This document shows, in pieces, positions 54,801 to 63,009 of a DNA stretch of 64,000 bases. Position 1 is the stretch's first letter; the number at the start of each line of letters is the position of its first letter. The position numbers and the translations under genes were made by a program. The notes beneath the pieces are model-generated. The model was not told the origin of the DNA and ran no database searches. It was given only the letters and a program-made list of their open reading frames with translations. The DNA is from Methanomethylovorans hollandica DSM 15978 (lineage in GTDB: Archaea; Halobacteriota; Methanosarcinia; Methanosarcinales; Methanosarcinaceae). The stretch lies in assembly GCF_000328665.1 (NCBI RefSeq), contig NC_019977.1, positions 1,976,011 through 2,040,010 of the forward strand, written 5' to 3'.

Positions 54801-55645
54801 ACAGTAAAATCAGAGGCACCGCCGAATAACCTGCACGCACTATTTGTCCGTGTGAAGACAGTGTTGTATGCAACTTCACCATTATTCGAGTAAAGTATGT
54901 GAAAAGCATCATGCCCAATCTTGTAAACATCATTATGAGTAAAAACGATGTTACTGCCTCCTCTTACCTGTACACCATCGTTACAACTCCATTCAAAACG
55001 CATGTTGGATACTTCTATGTTACTAGAATCTACAAAATTTATTAGATTATAATAGCTTCTTCCAAAAGGAACACCCTGAGTTTCGCTGTTTCCATCGATA
55101 ATAAATCCGGTGATCATGATATTCTTTGCTCCGGTATCACCTCGGATCATTGGAACATTGCTGGACCAACCTGCCTTTGGAACAAGTTTTATTTCAGCAG
55201 TGGAGTCACCTGTGAGTTTTGTGTTTGAGCCGATGTAAAGAGTGCTATCTATCCAGTATGTGTTTGGACCTTTCAGGTATACAGTACCGCCACCAGTACT
55301 TTTTACGTATGCCAGTGCTTTATTTATTTCAACATGATCATTCGTTCCGTCACAAATGTAGTCGGCACTTCCACTCGCCGCAACATATGCATTTGCTGCA
55401 GATGATATACCGGATCCGATTATTGAAAAACACAGGAAACAAAATACTAATCCAAGGACAGAAAAAGATGTTTGTTTAAAGGTGGTGTTGTTTTTATTTT
55501 TAGCGAAATTGTATTTTGCAGAGAAAGTAGCTGATGTTGAGTAAAAAGAACTGCTCAACCATAAAACAAGTAAGAACACATAACGTGATTTAGCCCACCT
55601 ATGGGCACTAAATCTTTTAAAAATCTTAAAACATATATTATCCAT
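51845..55645 (-). CDS. Disaggregatase-like surface protein: beta-helix, three disaggregatase repeats and two PKD domains
   Basis: About 1266 residues from ATG 55645 (GGGGTG upstream). After a hydrophobic N-terminal region (VLGLVFCFLCFSIIGSGISS, signal/anchor) comes a parallel beta-helix: GGGTVYLKGPNTYWIDSTLY and many 'NIVFTHNDVY'-like turns up to about residue 450. Then three ~185-residue disaggregatase/DNRLRE repeats (SPTYDNGLRTSSPTS..., TLSLYWYYPAG..., SEWTNAAQRPKLTV) alternate with two PKD domains (PVANAGADKTGTVGSAVTFD). In Methanosarcina mazei, disaggregatase breaks down the methanochondroitin matrix between cells. Two PKD/linker segments are nearly identical in DNA. Likely extracellular; a catalytic activity is plausible but unproven. 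Confidence 0.85.
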   Translation of the reverse strand: MDNICFKIFKRFSAHRWAKSRYVFLLVLWLSSSFYSTSATFSAKYNFAKNKNNTTFKQTSFSVLGLVFCFLCFSIIGSGISSAANAYVAASGSADYICDGTNDHVEINKALAYVKSTGGGTVYLKGPNTYWIDSTLYIGSNTKLTGDSTAEIKLVPKAGWSSNVPMIRGDTGAKNIMITGFIIDGNSETQGVPFGRSYYNLINFVDSSNIEVSNMRFEWSCNDGVQVRGGSNIVFTHNDVYKIGHDAFHILYSNNGEVAYNTVFTRTNSACRLFGGASDFTVHDNIIYSDGGGTSTGPAIEIDKTNSLGNLSFNNIEIYNNKISTMRGSGILMVAAYTDNVIRAKNVYIHNNTFTKVGQDPLNTGYTNAAITMQNFDNTIIENNVFDDGGNAAIKWHVWSGYPNHDAFVSVAQQKAQFTTYVRNNVIMNNDGMSGVTGSGVGIWNTQPSYAKFIVQSNNFYNNKNGDTYGGGFTMSNNVNTAPSTSDSTTTTPSPAGSTSYSPTYDNGLRTSSPTSAFPTINYIDIGRNSASCRDLMMFDLSNYKTTDVISKATLSLYWYYPAGKTRTSDTVVQIYRPAADWDPRYVSWTNRASSTKWTTAGGNWFDKNNVAQGATPYASLTFAGSKVPDNKYYDFDVTQLVQEYVSGKYKNTGFFLKAKTESGNYIAFYSSEWTNAAQRPKLTVISGTSTGDQMPVANAGADKTGTVGSAVTFDGSASIDDKGIVSYSWDFDASNGITSEASTVSATKTYTTARTYTVTLTVTDTIGQKSTDTLQVVVSAVPPPTSTVSYPPTYDNRLRDATPTTLLSTSTYVDIGRSTSSFRDVMLFDLSSYKTTDTISKATLSLYWYYPAGATRTSDTIVEVYRPLEWNPQYVTWNSRMSGVLWSNAGGSWFDKNNVAQGATPYASLTFAGSKVPDNKYYDFDVTQLVQEYVSGKYKNTGFFLKAKTESGNYIAFYSSEWTNAAQRPKLTVTKGASTGDPMPVANAGADKTGTVGSAVTFDGSASIDDKGIVSYSWDFDASNGITSEASTVSATKTYTTARTYTVTLTVTDTIGQKSTDTLQVTVSGTPPPTSTVSYAPTSDNRLRSDTPSSVLSTTTYLDIGKSTPVCRDVMIFDLSSYKTTDMISKATLSLYWYYPAGKTRTSDTIVEVYRPLEWNPQYVTWNSRMSGVLWSNAGGSWYDKNNVAQGATPYASLTFAGSKVPDNKYYDFDVTQLVQEYVSVKYKNTGFFLKAKVESGNYIAFYSSEWTNAAQRPKLTVTKA
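51850..54170 (-). repeat. Internal tandem repeats within the surface protein gene
   Basis: A unit of about 865 bases (one disaggregatase repeat plus one PKD domain) is repeated. The PKD parts near 52452-52700 and 53317-53565 are almost identical at the DNA level, differing at only a few bases, whereas the disaggregatase parts diverge more. This suggests recent duplication or gene conversion. Confidence 0.8.
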
Positions 55646-55713
55646 ATATTTACACCCCACTTTGACATCACAAGTGATAAAAATATTATTAGCCTTGCAG
55701 TTGTTGACTAGAT

Positions 55714-55971
55714 ATGCAGCAAAAACTAGGAACATACGATATAATTCCTAACGACAATATATGCATTCCTATCGGAACCATTATGGCTGTAAACAAACTC
55801 TATGATGTTCTTGACTTTCCCACTATTATTGGTAAACACTAAAAGAATGGAATTGATATCAATGACCTGCTGAAAGCTCTTGTGAGCTACAAGCTTACAG
55901 ACAATTTCAGCATAAGTAAGGGTGGGCAGCGTATCTATTTTGCTGTAAAATATGATAGCTCTGTACCTTAA
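55714..55971 (+). pseudogene. N-terminal fragment of an IS1634/IS4-like transposase
   Basis: From ATG 55714 the frame reads QQKLGTYDIIPNDNICIPIG, then an internal TAA at 55840 and KNGIDINDLLKALVSYKLTD. This matches the N-terminal region of transposases common in Methanosarcinales. The catalytic part is missing. The last bases overlap the dispersed repeat that also occurs at 49968-50046. Confidence 0.6.
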
Positions 55972-56335
55972 TAGAATATTGCGAACAACCAGGAGAAGGT
56001 ACAGTGAAACGGGGACACTACCTAAAATCCCAAGCCATCTGTATATTCACATACCTTTAGCATATTATGCTGCCCATAATAATTTACATTCGGGTCTTGT
56101 TAAATATCATTGTGCTATAAGTGGTTTCAACCCAGTCATAAATTACTGGGGCTAAATCCATAGGGGATTAAAAATCCCACAAACTTCCCACGATGTCAGC
56201 AAAATTCTCATTCTCTCCATGCTGGCATCTCCCACTCTTCACAAAGATGTTGGTTAAAAGATTTGATATGCTATCCTGCTTTGTTGCTTTACCGGACTGC
56301 GTTCATGTTTGACAGCTTAATATAAAAAATATGCA

Positions 56336-56715
56336 CCAGAAGCATGATCATCTCCTCCTGTTGATCGTACGGAATGCTGTTGCAAAGAATCCTGCGAACA
56401 CTGCATCTGCCAGCCATGCCTTCGGCAGCCATTTTGTTTCTTTGATCCAGTATGTGCCATCTGCTAACCGGGTTACTGACCGTTGCCTGCGTTGCGTTAG
56501 CGATAGCCGTGCCATACACAGTATTGGTTAAAGGGTCGTACAATTCGTAGGTCCATTTATTCGTTACATTGTATAGCGGGAAGATCTATTCGGTTGCATT
56601 TGTGGAATTAGCTATGATGATCTGCACATTGCAGGTCATGCTATTGGTATTCCAGTCCTTCCACACGGTTGTGGGTGGGAAATAGCCAGGAACTTCAGTG
56701 ATGGGAGTATGTCAG
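56336..56715 (-). pseudogene. Decayed gene of a surface/membrane protein
   Basis: The minus strand carries recognisable protein stretches broken by stops and a frameshift: EVPGYFPPTTVWKDWNTNSM and CNVQIIIANSTNATE, an in-frame TAG, then NKWTYELYDPLTNTVYGTAI, and in another frame GTYWIKETKWLPKAW and AGFFATAFRTINRRR. The style (Asn/Thr-rich strands) is that of a surface protein. No intact start or end remains. Confidence 0.5.
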
Positions 56716-56756
56716 CTGCCTGCCTACAGACCTGCATTAACAATTAGTTGTTCATG

Positions 56757-56912
56757 ATATTTTACAATAAAAGAGGAGAATATGAACTAAAACACAGGCA
56801 TATCAAAGACACAGTTAAATTCGACATCAGAAAAGTAAGAGTGACGAGTAGAGAACTTTACTCCCTACTTAGTTTCGTAGCATATCAGTTTTTGATACTT
56901 ACGGTACTATAA
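56757..56912 (+). pseudogene. C-terminal fragment of a transposase related to the intact one at 57.1-58.2 kb
   Basis: The frame FYNKRGEYELKHRHIKDTVK then FDIRKVRVTSRELYSLLSFV and ending QFLILTVL matches the C-terminus of the neighbouring transposase (GHMKDTMNFDVRRIRVESRA). It points the opposite way, so two related elements lie with their 3' ends facing each other. The DNA after the stop (57000 region) also resembles the other element's end. Confidence 0.65.
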
Positions 56913-57052
56913 AATTGTTTTCAAGAAATAAATTCATTTGGGAGGTTCTTTCGACAAATATTGTCTAATTAGAATTGGGAATATTTGAAGCTAATTAGAT
57001 GGTCTCAATGATAGAAAAGGTATGGCCAAATAACTTAGGTCTTCATAAAGAG

Positions 57053-58320
57053 GCCATCAAATTAGCTCCTTATATTTCTATTCTAATTTGATGTACTTTT
57101 TTAGAATAGCCTCCCAAACGAATTCCTGAGTTTAACTTTATTTTGCAATTCAGTAAGCACTAATAGTTGATAGGAAACGAAATTCAGCAGAGAGTAGAGA
57201 GCTCTGCTCTCTACTCTTATTCTTCTGACATCGAAGTTCATCGTATCTTTCATGTGGCCATGTACTTTTTCGCATTCTACTCTTTTCTTGTATAACTCCC
57301 AAAATAATTCATCGAGGATGTTTTGATTTCTTAGGTACATCCCAACTTGTTCTTGTCTTCCATTTTCATACAGAAACTTCAGCTTATTTTCTATTTTGGT
57401 ATGAACTTCTCCACCAAGTTTCCACATTTTGTTCACCCAATGATCAATCCTCTCTACTTCACCTTCTTTGTGCAATACTGCATCACACGAGTAGGAAATA
57501 ATTGGTTTTGCATTCAGATGATACCATATATCTGCATTGTTTTGGAATGAGTCATAAGCTCCATCCGCAGCATAAAATTCAATATTAGCTTCCATTTTCT
57601 TTAATGCGTGTATGTGTTTGATAAGTTCCGTAGAATCAGAACTAAGGCCATTAGTATATGTCATAAATACCGGATAAGTTCCAATCATTGTAATGTGAGC
57701 TTTGTCCATTTTACATTTATAATGCGGATTATAATCCGCATATTTGTCATATCGTGAAGCTTCAAGAGGTGTTGAATCTATCTTGGCGTCTTTTAACTTT
57801 GAGCTTTTAAGAATCTTTTCGCCTACCATTATTATTAGTTCATTGATCCCATCTTCTCCAAGTCTATATTTTACAAAATGATGGAGGGTTCCAGCTGAAG
57901 GAAGTCTTATTTGCCCATTTTTATCACAGAACGATAGCATAATAGCTTCTTCTTCTGTTAAACTGGATACTGTTTTTTCATAAGAGAGATTCCTGAAGCA
58001 CTTTACAATAAAGAGCTTTATCATTGAGGAAACGTTATATTTAAAATGCCAACGTTTGTTGGTATACACAGTACGTTCAACGTATTGTGAAATGTCTTCT
58101 ATACAGAGAAAATGAAGAAATTGGCAAATAGAGGCAGTTTCTCTGTAAAGATAGTTTTCTATGGAGTCCTCGAAGAGGACTCCTCTATACTCGATAGATT
58201 TTTTATCCATAAAGAAGCAAAATTTTTTATATTTATAGCTACCACTGACCAAAAAAAAAGAGAATAGCAGTATCAACGAAAAAAGGAATAGGTTTTTAAA
58301 TCAAAATCCTAATTTGAGAT
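57053..58320 (-). mobile_element. Insertion sequence carrying one transposase gene
   Basis: The transposase is flanked by short inverted sequences: CATCAAATTAGC near 57055-57066 and CTAATTTGA near 58309-58317. The end sequence AGCTAATTTGATGG also occurs, slightly changed, beside the broken copy at 56.98 kb. Exact ends and target duplications could not be set by eye. Confidence 0.5.
57101..58207 (-). CDS. IS5/IS1182-like transposase
   Basis: About 368 residues from ATG 58207 (MDKKSIEYRGVLFEDSIENY). It has a DUF772-like N-terminal helical part, then a DDE domain: AKIDSTPLEASRYDKYADYN supplies the first Asp, IEFYAADGAYDSFQN the second, and the C-terminal HGHMKDTMNFDVRRIRVES region the last acidic site. 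The frame is intact, so the element could be active. It cuts and pastes the IS. An earlier ATG (58276) is less likely. Confidence 0.75.
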   Translation of the reverse strand, partial: DKKSIEYRGVLFEDSIENYLYRETASICQFLHFLCIEDISQYVERTVYTNKRWHFKYNVSSMIKLFIVKCFRNLSYEKTVSSLTEEEAIMLSFCDKNGQIRLPSAGTLHHFVKYRLGEDGINELIIMVGEKILKSSKLKDAKIDSTPLEASRYDKYADYNPHYKCKMDKAHITMIGTYPVFMTYTNGLSSDSTELIKHIHALKKMEANIEFYAADGAYDSFQNNADIWYHLNAKPIISYSCDAVLHKEGEVERIDHWVNKMWKLGGEVHTKIENKLKFLYENGRQEQVGMYLRNQNILDELFWELYKKRVECEKVHGHMKDTMNFDVRRIRVESRALYSLLNFVSYQLLVLTELQNKVKLRNSFGRLF

Positions 58321-58391
58321 TCTCCATAAACATACAGGCAAAATAGGCTTATGGCAGTTGCCGCAAATAGAGAAGCAACATATACCGTAAA

Positions 58392-59831
58392 TTACCCCAA
58401 TAGTAAAAAAAGTAAACCTGAAACTGCAGCTCCGACAAAGGTAGCATAGAAATTCACACCACTGTTGGTCAGTATCCCCCTGTTCTGAAGTGTTGCACCA
58501 AGTAAGCTGTCAATGTTGGTGCCAATGAATCCTCCAAGAGTTGTCACTAAGAGCGCCAGGGGTATGTTTTCTACCCTGCCGAACAGAATAGCTAAAACAG
58601 CTATGACAAGAGAACCAAATATGCACGCAAGTTCACCAAGTATAGTAACAGCACCATCACGCCCTGGTTTTGCAGGCTTGAAATTCGTGATCATGCGTGG
58701 TTTTTCCTTTGAAGTTGTCCCGATCTCACTTGCAAGAGTATCCCCGGTAGCCGTTGCAACTGTACCCAGATATGAATACATTATGAGTTCACTGTGCTGT
58801 GGATATATACCATAGGCAACAGCAAGCACAAGAGCTGCCATACTATTGCTAAAGACATTCTCATAGCTCCTGACACCCCCTTTGGATTCAGCTATGCCAA
58901 TGGAGGCCTTGTAAGCATACTTGTATTTGGTAAAACCACCACCCAGTATGAAAAAAGTTAGGAGTAACAGGAACCAGAAAATATCGGCAAAGACTATGAT
59001 CAGTACACCCACAATGCTGGCACCCAAAAGAGCAGAGATATCTGCTATACGTGCTCTGTAAGCAAGATATCCTAGCAAAAGGGAAAAAAGAAGAGCAAAG
59101 AACATGTGTCCTGGAGGTACTGTGTACCCAAACGACGCAAAAAGCCACATTACCATGCATGACCCGAAAAGAATGGAAATATTATCATCCACTCTGGATG
59201 GAATGGACTTAAAAAGAGCACCAGTTACCGAACCTATAACAGCTATGAAAAAGATCATGTCGTAGGATACGGCAATTTCCTTCCAGTGAATGATCCATGC
59301 CCCTACCAGAAAAGCTGAAATGATACCAATGATCAGCATGACGAGACTTGAAGACAGATTGAACATATCGTTGTCTTCTCCCTTATATTTCTTTTCGGGA
59401 TAATCCAGCCTTGCCAGACATTTTAGTTGAGCTCGTTTCCAATACCGGAATAAGTTAGCAGAGGCACTTCCAAATGTGCTGATTGCTACAGCTCCACCGA
59501 TCACATATAAAGGGAAGGTTACCCCTTCCAGCCTAAAAGCATAGTTGAAAAGCAAAAGCAAAAGAATGGCAAAGACGATATTGTTTGCACTCCTGACCCC
59601 CTTATCGAAGGTCTTTTTCTGGTCGACATTTTCATTTGAGGAAAGGATCTCATATAGTTTTGACCTTTGTGAAGACCGCCTCAAAACCACAAGCATAAGG
59701 AACATGATCAATGCCAGTATACCTATAGGAAGAAAAGGATAGAGAAAGCAGGTAAGCCCAAGTGAAGCATGAAGCAGATATCTGATGTATACTGGATCCA
59801 TCTTTTTGATAACCCTCTCTATATTATCCAT
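58392..59831 (-). CDS. DUF92 family integral membrane protein
   Basis: About 479 residues with some 12 hydrophobic segments. The C-terminal half has the DUF92 pattern: GILGGGFTKYKYAYKASIG-like region, GTVATATGDTLASEIGT and GAVTILGELACIFGSLVIAV. A related plant protein is VTE6 (phytyl phosphate kinase), so a role as a polyprenyl or phytyl phosphate kinase is possible. The start ATG 59831 follows GGGTGAAC; the frame opens 22 codons earlier without an SD. Isolated between the IS and the TnpB remnant. Confidence 0.8.
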   Translation of the reverse strand: MDNIERVIKKMDPVYIRYLLHASLGLTCFLYPFLPIGILALIMFLMLVVLRRSSQRSKLYEILSSNENVDQKKTFDKGVRSANNIVFAILLLLLFNYAFRLEGVTFPLYVIGGAVAISTFGSASANLFRYWKRAQLKCLARLDYPEKKYKGEDNDMFNLSSSLVMLIIGIISAFLVGAWIIHWKEIAVSYDMIFFIAVIGSVTGALFKSIPSRVDDNISILFGSCMVMWLFASFGYTVPPGHMFFALLFSLLLGYLAYRARIADISALLGASIVGVLIIVFADIFWFLLLLTFFILGGGFTKYKYAYKASIGIAESKGGVRSYENVFSNSMAALVLAVAYGIYPQHSELIMYSYLGTVATATGDTLASEIGTTSKEKPRMITNFKPAKPGRDGAVTILGELACIFGSLVIAVLAILFGRVENIPLALLVTTLGGFIGTNIDSLLGATLQNRGILTNSGVNFYATFVGAAVSGLLFLLLG

Positions 59832-59904
59832 GTTCACCCTTTCCGAAACTGTTGGACATATGTTTAAGAACATATATATTTGTGATGTGTCTCTCAATGT
59901 ACAA

Positions 59905-59965
59905 AGCTGTCAATTACCCCTCCCTGCCACGCTAACGCGTGGCTAGGAAAGAACTTGCATATCAG
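59905..59965 (-). mobile_element. Right end of the IS200/IS605-type element with hairpin
   Basis: Downstream of the TnpB remnant the minus strand holds the palindrome CCACGCGTTAGCGTGG, followed by CAGGGAGGGGTAATTGAC. Palindromic right ends and a TTAC-like target are characteristic of this family; the reRNA/omega-RNA of TnpB is encoded in such ends. Confidence 0.5.
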
Positions 59966-59976
59966 TGATGAGAATA

Positions 59977-60110
59977 TCAGATTATCTCATGCGTATGGGT
60001 GATTGACTGACACCCCTGAGATTCTAAGGTATACCTAAAATCTCGTGCTCTGTGCTCTATGTTGTTTGCAGCATTAAGATCAGCATTCATCTCATAACCA
60101 CATATAACAA
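59977..60110 (-). pseudogene. C-terminal remnant of a TnpB (IS200/IS605 OrfB) protein
   Basis: The frame ends CGYEMNADLNAANNIEHRAR then DFRYTLESQGCQSITHTHEI, the zinc-ribbon end and C-terminal segment typical of TnpB. All of the RuvC core is missing, and the upstream frame (to 60243) is unrelated. It is therefore the 3' trace of a deleted IS605-type element. Confidence 0.65.
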
Positions 60111-60341
60111 TGGAATTTAAGGCTGTGTCGATTGTTCCTGCTAATAAATGCATTGCTACTGATATCCTTAATAAGAATGAATATGTTAAAATAATAGTAG
60201 ATTTTAACTGAACTAGACTATCGTGATTGGTCCAATCAGACATGCAGTGAAGCGTCTATCTCCTTAAAGATTATTTTGATCTGTCAAAGCTCGACCAAAC
60301 ATGTGATATTCAAGGTAAGTGCAAGAAAAGGAAGGCTGAAT

Positions 60342-60896
60342 ATGCAGGAAAAGATAAAAGAAATAGCTATTCGTGTTAAGGAACTGCGCGAGATATCCAA
60401 CATCTCGGCAGAGGAAATGGCCAGCCGGTTGAACATTGATACTGCCACATATCTAAGATACGAAGCAGGTGAGGCAGATATTCCTGCCAGCATCCTCTAT
60501 GAGATAGCCACTGAGCTTAAGGTCGATATGGCTGTGTTGCTTAAAGGTGAAGACCCCAGAATGCATGTTTTTACAGTGACCCGTAAGGATAAAGGTATAG
60601 TCGTTGAAAGAAGAAAAGAGTACAAGTATCAGAGCATTGCTGCCAACTTCATTCACAAGAAAGCCGAGCCTTTTGTGGTCCAAGTGGAACCAAAACCTGA
60701 AGGCACACCGATCTCTATGAACGCACATCTTGGACAGGAATTTGATTTTGTTCTTGAGGGGACATTGAAAGTGGTTATACATAATAATGAGATCGTGCTT
60801 GAAGAAGGCGATTCTATATTCTTCGACTCCAATTATCCGCATGGTATGGCTGCTGTCGGTGGAAAGAGTGCCAGGTTCCTGGCAGTAATAATGTAA
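60342..60896 (+). CDS. HTH-cupin transcriptional regulator
   Basis: A 184-residue regulator. The N-terminal helix-turn-helix ([20 protein letters not shown]) is followed by a C-terminal cupin domain ([20 protein letters not shown] then [10 protein letters not shown]). This is the XRE-cupin family that often controls adjacent metabolic genes in response to small acids or sugars. It lies 18 bases upstream of the acyl-CoA ligase in the same direction, so it likely controls that cluster. I set the start at ATG 60342 (GGAAGG upstream). Confidence 0.85.
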   Translation: MQEKIKEIAIRVKELREISNISAEEMASRLNIDTATYLRYEAGEADIPASILYEIATELKVDMAVLLKGEDPRMHVFTVTRKDKGIVVERRKEYKYQSIAANFIHKKAEPFVVQVEPKPEGTPISMNAHLGQEFDFVLEGTLKVVIHNNEIVLEEGDSIFFDSNYPHGMAAVGGKSARFLAVIM

Positions 60897-60913
60897 TTGG
60901 GAGACGAGAAAAC

Positions 60914-62584
60914 ATGAATTCTTTGTTAAACTGTTTCGTTCCTGTTTCAGAATTTAAATCCTATGAGGATTTTAAGGAGAACTTCACGATCAATGTACCG
61001 GATAAATTTAATTTCGCCTACGATGTTGTAGATGTTTATGCTGCGCAGCAGCCACACAAAAAAGCCCTTGTCTGGTGTGATGACAATGGCAATGAAGCGG
61101 TCTTCGATTTCAAAGACCTGCAATACTACAGCAATAAAACAGCAAACATGTTCGTCAAATATGGCATTAAGAAAGGCGACAATGTGATGCTCATAATGAA
61201 AAGCAGATTTGAGTTCTGGTTCTGTCTGCTTGCCCTGCACAGAATAGGAGCTGTTGCGGTGCCTGCCACTCACATGCTTACCAAAAAGGACATAGTATAT
61301 CGCGTGGAGCATGCAGACATAAAGGCAATAGTCTGTGCCATGGATGATTATGTACTTGGAGAAGTTGATGCAGCCTATAAGGAATGTGATTCTATCCTTA
61401 AGCAAAGGATGGTACTGGGTACAGATCGTGAAGGCTGGATCAACTTTAATACCGAACTGGAAGCAGCCTCCGAGAGCTTCAAGCGTCCTGTGGGTGAGGA
61501 GGCAACCAACAACAGTGACATATCAATCATATATTTCTCATCAGGTACCACAGGCTTGCCAAAAATGGTACAACACGACTTTGCATATCCTTTAGCACAC
61601 ATCATAACTGCGAAATACTGGCAGAACGTAGCTAATGAAGGGCTCCACTACACAGTGGCAGACTCAGGATGGGCTAAATGTATCTGGGGAAAGATATACG
61701 GTCAATGGATAGCAGGTAGCGCGGTCTTTGTCTATGATTATGAAAAATTTTCTGCAAATAAGATGCTGGAAAATACCGTAAAATATAATGTGACCACTTT
61801 CTGTGCTCCTCCCACTATATACCGTTTCCTTATCAGGGAGGATCTTAGCAAATACGAGTTCAGTAACCTGAAATATTGTGTGGTTGCAGGTGAACCCCTG
61901 AATCCGGAGGTTTACGAGCAGTTCCTTGAGCTTACCGGTCTGAAGCTCATGGAGGGCTTTGGACAGACTGAGACCGTGGTGAGCGTAGCTACATATCCCT
62001 GGATGGAGCCAAAACCCGGTTCCATGGGTAAGCCTTCCCCTATGTATGATATTGAACTCCTGAACGCACAGGGAAATGCCTGCGAGGTGGGTGAGGAAGG
62101 AGAGATATGCATAGATACAAGTTTTAGTAACCCTCCTGGGATATTTGCAGGTTACCGCTCAGAACCTGAGAGGACGGCAGATGTGTGGCATGATGGTTAC
62201 TATCACACTGGAGACATGGCTTGGAAGGACGAAGATGGATACTTCTGGTTCGTGGGCAGAGCAGATGATATAATCAAGACCTCCGGATACAGGGTAGGTC
62301 CTTTTGAAGTTGAAAGCGCATTGATAGAACACCCGGCAGTACTCGAGTGTGCCATAACCGGTGTACCTGAACCCGTACGTGGGCAGGTCATTAAAGCCAC
62401 TATAGTGCTTACAAAGAACTACAAGGCCAGTGATGAGCTGAAAAAGGAATTACAGGACCATGTGAAGAAGGTTACTGCTCCATATAAATATCCACGCATA
62501 GTAGAGTTCGTACCTGAACTGCCAAAGACGATCAGTGGTAAAATCAGGCGTGTGGAGATACGCGACAAGGACAAAGAAGAATGA
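60914..62584 (+). CDS. AMP-forming acyl-CoA synthetase, branched-chain/aryl acid type
   Basis: A 556-residue ATP-dependent ligase that adenylates an acid and couples it to CoA. Motifs: [17 protein letters not shown] (P-loop A3) near residue 210, [11 protein letters not shown] (A5), [20 protein letters not shown] (A7), then [20 protein letters not shown] (A8) and the catalytic Lys in KTISGKIRR near the end. It closely recalls the Methanosarcina acetivorans enzyme (Macs) that prefers 2-methylbutyrate. Together with the 2-oxoacid oxidoreductase genes downstream it could turn branched or aryl acids into 2-oxoacids for amino-acid synthesis. A strong hairpin follows. Confidence 0.9.
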   Translation: MNSLLNCFVPVSEFKSYEDFKENFTINVPDKFNFAYDVVDVYAAQQPHKKALVWCDDNGNEAVFDFKDLQYYSNKTANMFVKYGIKKGDNVMLIMKSRFEFWFCLLALHRIGAVAVPATHMLTKKDIVYRVEHADIKAIVCAMDDYVLGEVDAAYKECDSILKQRMVLGTDREGWINFNTELEAASESFKRPVGEEATNNSDISIIYFSSGTTGLPKMVQHDFAYPLAHIITAKYWQNVANEGLHYTVADSGWAKCIWGKIYGQWIAGSAVFVYDYEKFSANKMLENTVKYNVTTFCAPPTIYRFLIREDLSKYEFSNLKYCVVAGEPLNPEVYEQFLELTGLKLMEGFGQTETVVSVATYPWMEPKPGSMGKPSPMYDIELLNAQGNACEVGEEGEICIDTSFSNPPGIFAGYRSEPERTADVWHDGYYHTGDMAWKDEDGYFWFVGRADDIIKTSGYRVGPFEVESALIEHPAVLECAITGVPEPVRGQVIKATIVLTKNYKASDELKKELQDHVKKVTAPYKYPRIVEFVPELPKTISGKIRRVEIRDKDKEE

Positions 62585-62657
62585 ATGCGTCCTGTGGTGA
62601 ACTATTTATAAGATATGTATAGTAGCAAATGCCAAAATACAGAAAGCTACAAATATA

Positions 62658-62685
62658 AATGGCCTTTTCAATAAGGCCATTATTT
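62658..62685 (+). terminator. Hairpin terminator after the acyl-CoA synthetase gene
   Basis: The stem ATGGCCTT-TTCAAT-AAGGCCAT is followed by TATTTTG. It lies between the ligase and the ferredoxin-type subunit gene, so the latter may start its own transcript. Confidence 0.55.
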
Positions 62686-62746
62686 TGTATGAACTGTTTT
62701 CTGAGATTTGTTGATCAATGCATCTTGAGTATTAGAGGCTTGAAAT

Positions 62747-62986
62747 ATGTCAGATTTCGTAGAAAAAAAGGATCCTTACCCGGTAATAAACATATTGGAG
62801 TGTAAAGCCTGTGGACGCTGCATAATCGATTGTCCGAAGGACGTGCTTCGGATGAGTGAATGTCTTAATGAGAGAGGATACCACTATGTGGAATATGTGG
62901 GTTCTGGATGTATAGGATGCGCTAACTGCTACTATACATGCCCTGAGCCTCTGGCAATAGAGATACACATTCCCCTCAAGGAATGA
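62747..62986 (+). CDS. 2-oxoacid:ferredoxin oxidoreductase, delta (ferredoxin-like) subunit
   Basis: A 79-residue 2[4Fe-4S] protein with [16 protein letters not shown] and [17 protein letters not shown]. Such small subunits pass electrons from the thiamine enzyme to ferredoxin. It lies 23 bases before the alpha-subunit gene. The substrate (2-oxoisovalerate, 2-oxoglutarate or arylpyruvate) cannot be decided; the adjacent ligase favours branched-chain acids. Confidence 0.88.
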   Translation: MSDFVEKKDPYPVINILECKACGRCIIDCPKDVLRMSECLNERGYHYVEYVGSGCIGCANCYYTCPEPLAIEIHIPLKE

Positions 62987-63009
62987 ATTAACCTAGCGGA
63001 GTTTTCATC

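Noticed and set aside
55821-55842. In-frame TAA in the transposase fragment as possible recoding
   Set aside because: The frame also lacks the catalytic domain and is followed by a repeat, so simple decay explains it. Likewise the in-frame TAG near 56588 (56.6 kb) is in a frameshifted pseudogene and is no evidence for pyrrolysine.
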